DNA of 37,405 bases from Sphingobacteriia bacterium. GTDB taxonomy: Bacteria; Bacteroidota; Bacteroidia; Chitinophagales; Chitinophagaceae. The notes beneath the pieces are model-generated. The model saw nothing but the letters and a program-made list of their open reading frames with translations, was not told the origin of the DNA and searched no databases. The translations under genes were made by a program, and so were the position numbers. Of this stretch, positions 34,616 to 37,405 are shown one piece after another. Position 1 is the first letter of the stretch. Each line of letters starts with the position of its first letter. The stretch covers positions 1-37,405 of the forward strand of contig CANGCK010000034.1 in assembly GCA_947452295.1 (NCBI GenBank), given 5' to 3'.

Positions 34616-36223
34616 ATGAGTCAAACCAAACAACCCACCAACACAGGTGCTTTAGCCACCTTAGTCATTGTATTTTTTTTCTGGGGATTTATTGCTGCCT
34701 CGAACAGCATATTTATTCCTTTTTGCAAAACCCATTTTAATCTGAACCAATTTGAGTCGCAATTAATTGGATCTGCATTTTATGGTGCGTACTTTATTGG
34801 ATCATTAATTTTATTCATTTTATCGAATGTTATAGGATATGATATACTCAATAAAATAGGTTATAAAAAGGGAATTATTTATGGATTATTCATCTCCGTT
34901 ATAGGGGCGCTACTAATTATCCCTTCGGCTAATGCCAATTCATTTCCAGCAATTCTTGCCTCATTCTTTATTGTGGCACTTGGTTTTTCTCTACAACAAA
35001 CCGCTGCTCAACCTTTTGCCATCTCATTGGGTGATCCTTCAACGGGTTCACACAGGCTCAATTTGGCTGGAGGAATTAATTCATTAGGAACTACATTAGG
35101 ACCTATTATTGTGAGTTTCTTTTTGTTTGGATCTGTAGGCAGTGATGCTTCAAAAGTTACAGTAACAAATATCAATACTTTGTATCTAATTGTAGCAGGC
35201 GTATTCGCTGCAGTAGCTATATTTTTCGCTCTTTCTAAATTACCTGAAGGTAAAAATGATGAGAAATTTGAAAAAGCAAATAAAGCTGCTTCTTCATTAT
35301 TAATAATGACTTTATTAATTGGATTGATAATAGTTGTTGGCCAATTCACAGAAGTTCCAAAATTAACTTTGTTATTTCTTTCTTTGGCATCTGTAGTGGG
35401 AATATTGTTTTATTCGAATACACAAGCCATCAAAAACAATGATGGATGGGGCGCAATGAAATATCCGCAGTTGATTTATGGTATGATTGGCATCTTCATT
35501 TATGTTGGTGTTGAAGTTACTATAGATAATAACTTTGGGGCATTATTAAAAGCACCTGGTTATCTTACCGATTTAGGACTAGATGAAAGCAAAATTTCAA
35601 AATATGTTTCTCTTTATTGGGGCAGTTTAATGATCGGCAGATGGACAGGTGCAGTTAGTGTATTTAACCTAACCGGGTTAAAGAAAACCCTTGCTACTAT
35701 TATTGTTCCATTTGTTGCCTTTGCAGTTGTACTATTTGTAAACAATTTATATGGAAATGACATTACCGATTTACTAGGTTATACCGCATATATTGTATTA
35801 GCTTTAGTAGCATTTTTCTACGGACAAGAAAAGCCAGTTAAAACATTAATAGCTGTTGCTTCATTGGCTACTATTGCCATGTTAATTGGTGTATTTACCA
35901 ATGGAATCGTTTCTGTATACTCATTTATGGCAGGCGGTTTATGTTGCTCTGTAATGTGGCCTTGTATCTTCTCTTTAGGTGTTGGTGGCTTAGGTAAATA
36001 TACCAGCCAAGGGTCTGCATTTTTAATCATGATGATTTTGGGAGGAGCCATCATACCACCACTTCAGGGTGCAGTTGGCGACCTTAGTGCTGTAGGTATG
36101 CATCATTCCTATTTATTAGCAGCAGCATGCTTTGCTTTTTTAGTGTATCTAGCAATGAAATTAAAAAGTGTATTAAAAGCGCAAGGTTTAGATTTTGATG
36201 CGCAAGTAAGTGGTGGACACTAA
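34616..36223 (+). CDS. FHS-type sugar MFS transporter (glucose/galactose permease-like)
   Basis: This 535-residue inner-membrane sugar transporter has a first helix pair that reads FFFWGFIAASNSIFIPFCKTHF and then QLIGSAFYGAYFIGSL, typical of the FHS (FucP/GluP) family. SLQQTAAQPFAISLG and a later GGLCCSVMWPCIFSLGVGGLGK are conserved FHS segments. It is about 100 residues longer than FucP or GluP. The extra length lies between the two halves (helices about 225-270) and in the second half (about 360-425), giving perhaps 14 or more helices. The ROK sugar kinase gene starts 31 bases downstream, so glucose or a similar hexose is the likely substrate. The exact sugar is inferred. Confidence 0.87.
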   Translation: MSQTKQPTNTGALATLVIVFFFWGFIAASNSIFIPFCKTHFNLNQFESQLIGSAFYGAYFIGSLILFILSNVIGYDILNKIGYKKGIIYGLFISVIGALLIIPSANANSFPAILASFFIVALGFSLQQTAAQPFAISLGDPSTGSHRLNLAGGINSLGTTLGPIIVSFFLFGSVGSDASKVTVTNINTLYLIVAGVFAAVAIFFALSKLPEGKNDEKFEKANKAASSLLIMTLLIGLIIVVGQFTEVPKLTLLFLSLASVVGILFYSNTQAIKNNDGWGAMKYPQLIYGMIGIFIYVGVEVTIDNNFGALLKAPGYLTDLGLDESKISKYVSLYWGSLMIGRWTGAVSVFNLTGLKKTLATIIVPFVAFAVVLFVNNLYGNDITDLLGYTAYIVLALVAFFYGQEKPVKTLIAVASLATIAMLIGVFTNGIVSVYSFMAGGLCCSVMWPCIFSLGVGGLGKYTSQGSAFLIMMILGGAIIPPLQGAVGDLSAVGMHHSYLLAAACFAFLVYLAMKLKSVLKAQGLDFDAQVSGGH

Positions 36224-36254
36224 TTATTTAATTATAAGGAAGACGTAGTAAAAA

Positions 36255-37235
36255 ATGGAAACAAGCAGTAAAAAAGCATTTGAACCACTAGCCATCGGAA
36301 TTGATATTGGTGGAACAGGCACTAAATTTGGCATTGTAGATCGCGTAGGAAATTTATTGTTTTCCGGCGAAATGAGTACCAAAAAACACCTTACAGTTGA
36401 ACCGTTCATTGAGGAACTTTATCAATGTTTATCTCCTTTTATAGAACAAGCAGGAGGTGTGGGTAGAATTAAAGGAATTGGTATTGGAGCGCCCAATGGT
36501 AATTATTATAAAAATACCATTGAGCATGCTGCTAACCTTCCTTGGAAAGGTATTATTCCATTCGGTGCAATGGTTGAAGCCAAATTTCAGTTACCCGTTG
36601 TGTTAACCAATGATGCAAATGCTGCAGCAATTGGAGAAATGATGTACGGCGCTGCTCAAGGGATGAACGATTTTATCATGATCACACTAGGAACAGGTGT
36701 AGGTAGCGGTATTGTTGCCAATGGTAAATTAATTTACGGGCACGATGGATTTGCAGGTGAATTAGGGCATACCATAACAATACCTGATGGCCGCTACCAT
36801 CCAGGAACAGGTAAAAAAGGTTCATTAGAAAGCTATGCATCCGCTACTGGTGTGCGACTTACCGCTTTAGAATTTTTAGAAAAAAACAACAAGCCTAGCT
36901 TACTTAGAAACATACCTTCCGAAAATATTGACTCAAAAGAAGTGCATATTGCTGCTAAAGAGGGCGACGAATTAGCACAAGAAATTTTTGAATATACCGG
37001 AAAAGTATTAGGCATGGCATTGGCTAACTTTGTTATGTTTTCTAACCCAGAAGCAATTATTTTGTTTGGCGGATTAACTAAAGCAGGTGATTTTATTTTA
37101 AAACCTACAAGAGAACACATGGAAGCCAATTTAATTCAGGTGTTTGAAAACAAGGTTAAAATATTAATTAGCCACTTAAAAGAATCAGACGCAGCCATAT
37201 TAGGTGCATCAGCACTAGTTTGGGAAATGAAGTAA
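36255..37235 (+). CDS. ROK family sugar kinase (glucokinase-like) lacking zinc-site cysteines
   Basis: This 326-residue cytoplasmic kinase of the ROK family probably phosphorylates glucose delivered by the upstream transporter. The phosphate loop is DIGGTGTK (17-24), the catalytic Asp120 lies in TNDANAAAIGE, TLGTGVGSG (about 144-152) is the adenosine-side motif, and GELGHTI holds the sugar-binding Glu and His. The usual zinc motif CxCGxxGCxE reads P183-G-T185-G-K-K-G-S190-L-E192, so all three cysteines are replaced while Gly and Glu positions are kept. Other active-site residues look intact, so it is more likely a zinc-free variant than a dead gene. An insertion-sequence-like end follows within about 35 bases. 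Confidence 0.9.
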   Translation: METSSKKAFEPLAIGIDIGGTGTKFGIVDRVGNLLFSGEMSTKKHLTVEPFIEELYQCLSPFIEQAGGVGRIKGIGIGAPNGNYYKNTIEHAANLPWKGIIPFGAMVEAKFQLPVVLTNDANAAAIGEMMYGAAQGMNDFIMITLGTGVGSGIVANGKLIYGHDGFAGELGHTITIPDGRYHPGTGKKGSLESYASATGVRLTALEFLEKNNKPSLLRNIPSENIDSKEVHIAAKEGDELAQEIFEYTGKVLGMALANFVMFSNPEAIILFGGLTKAGDFILKPTREHMEANLIQVFENKVKILISHLKESDAAILGASALVWEMK

Positions 37236-37308
37236 TACACCTATTCTCTCTAAAAAACAAAGCGTCCGGGTCTGTAAAATAAACTGTGTCAAAAATAATT
37301 TTGTTTCA

Positions 37309-37366
37309 GTAAAAAAGAGGTAACGACGGCTCCCTTTCATAGAGCAAGGAGTTACCTCTTTTTTAC
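37309..37366. terminator. 16-bp inverted repeat, likely bidirectional terminator of the IS-like element
   Basis: The arms GTAAAAAAGAGGTAAC (37309-37324) and GTTACCTCTTTTTTAC (37351-37366) are perfect over 16 bp around a 26-base loop. Each strand ends its stem in a six-base T run, so it could stop transcription both from the kinase side and from the minus-strand transposase side. Confidence 0.65.
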
Positions 37367-37374
37367 GACGCCTG

Positions 37375-37404
37375 TCAGAGATCTGTTTTCATTCTGTCCG
37401 CAAA
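37375..37404 (-). CDS. Possible transposase C-terminus (IS256-type), partial
   Basis: Ten codons are visible on the minus strand, ending FADRMKTDL and a TGA stop at 37375-37377. IS256/mutator-type transposases often end in a short F-x-D/E-R-containing tail, and the position inside a presumed terminal repeat fits. With so few residues the call rests on context. Another frame across the same bases is also open, so this could be wrong. Confidence 0.35.
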   Translation of the reverse strand, partial: FADRMKTDL

Positions 37405-37405
37405 T

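Larger units (their letters stand above)
37268..37405. mobile_element. Probable end of an IS256-type insertion sequence, cut by the window edge
   Basis: The sequence from 37268 begins GGGTCTGTAAAATAAACTG and continues TGTCAAAA. This resembles the terminal repeats of IS256-type elements, as in the IS256 end with GTCCGTATAATTGTGTAAAA (recalled from the family, not searched). It is followed by a strong hairpin (37309-37366) and a minus-strand coding end (37375-37404). The order terminal repeat, terminator, transposase 3' end is what one expects at the right end of such an element. The other end and any target duplication are outside the window. Confidence 0.5.

Overview
The window is AT-rich chromosomal DNA from a member of the Bacteroidetes, most likely a Chitinophagaceae-type bacterium. 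The evidence is: a GLPGLI-family protein beside a carboxypeptidase-regulatory-type outer membrane beta-barrel protein; a fused CcoN-CcoO oxidase subunit; a SusA-like periplasmic GH13 enzyme with an SLC45-type maltodextrin transporter; the long PurM form; KETAHQLGTP-type histidine kinase chemistry; and Bacteroidetes-style TAnnTTTG promoter elements in place of strong Shine-Dalgarno sites. Genes are tightly packed. Only one gap exceeds 300 bases (4107-4564), and no CRISPR, tRNA or rRNA was seen.

Layout. Positions 1-10800 are mostly housekeeping: partial prfC (RF3), smc, a GT-B glycosyltransferase with a non-ATG start, ftsE, purM, ribF, holA, and an uncharacterised membrane-anchored coiled-coil protein ending in a very strong terminator. 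Positions 10864-17665 hold a sensor histidine kinase, glgB, and an outer membrane beta-barrel/GLPGLI pair.

Positions 17670-28164 are one long minus-strand respiratory locus. In transcription order it reads: Fnr-like regulator, degenerate hemerythrin-like protein, CcoI copper P-type ATPase, small DUF2892-like membrane protein, CcoS, CcoN-CcoO fusion, CcoQ-like peptide, mono-haem CcoP, CcoG, FixH, and a SafE/TauE-like HCxGMCGP membrane protein. It is a full kit for making a high-affinity cbb3 oxidase. A perfect 22-bp palindrome with an FNR/CRP-type TGAT-N4-ATCA core sits between the regulator and the next gene. ccoS (52 aa) and the ccoQ-like gene (53 aa) are short but clear.

Positions 28243-37235 are a glycogen/maltodextrin locus: SusA-like GH13, SLC45-type transporter, glgC and glgA on the minus strand, and a divergent FHS-type sugar transporter plus ROK sugar kinase on the plus strand. 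Imported glucose units could be phosphorylated, or routed through ADP-glucose to glycogen, with glgB located apart at 12 kb. The right edge (about 37268-37405) looks like the end of an IS256-type insertion sequence.

I see no wholly new multi-gene system. The most unusual points are the regulator's altered cysteine set and matching palindrome, the ligand-poor hemerythrin-like protein beside it, the duplicated N-terminal module in CcoP, and a ROK kinase that has lost all three zinc-binding cysteines.
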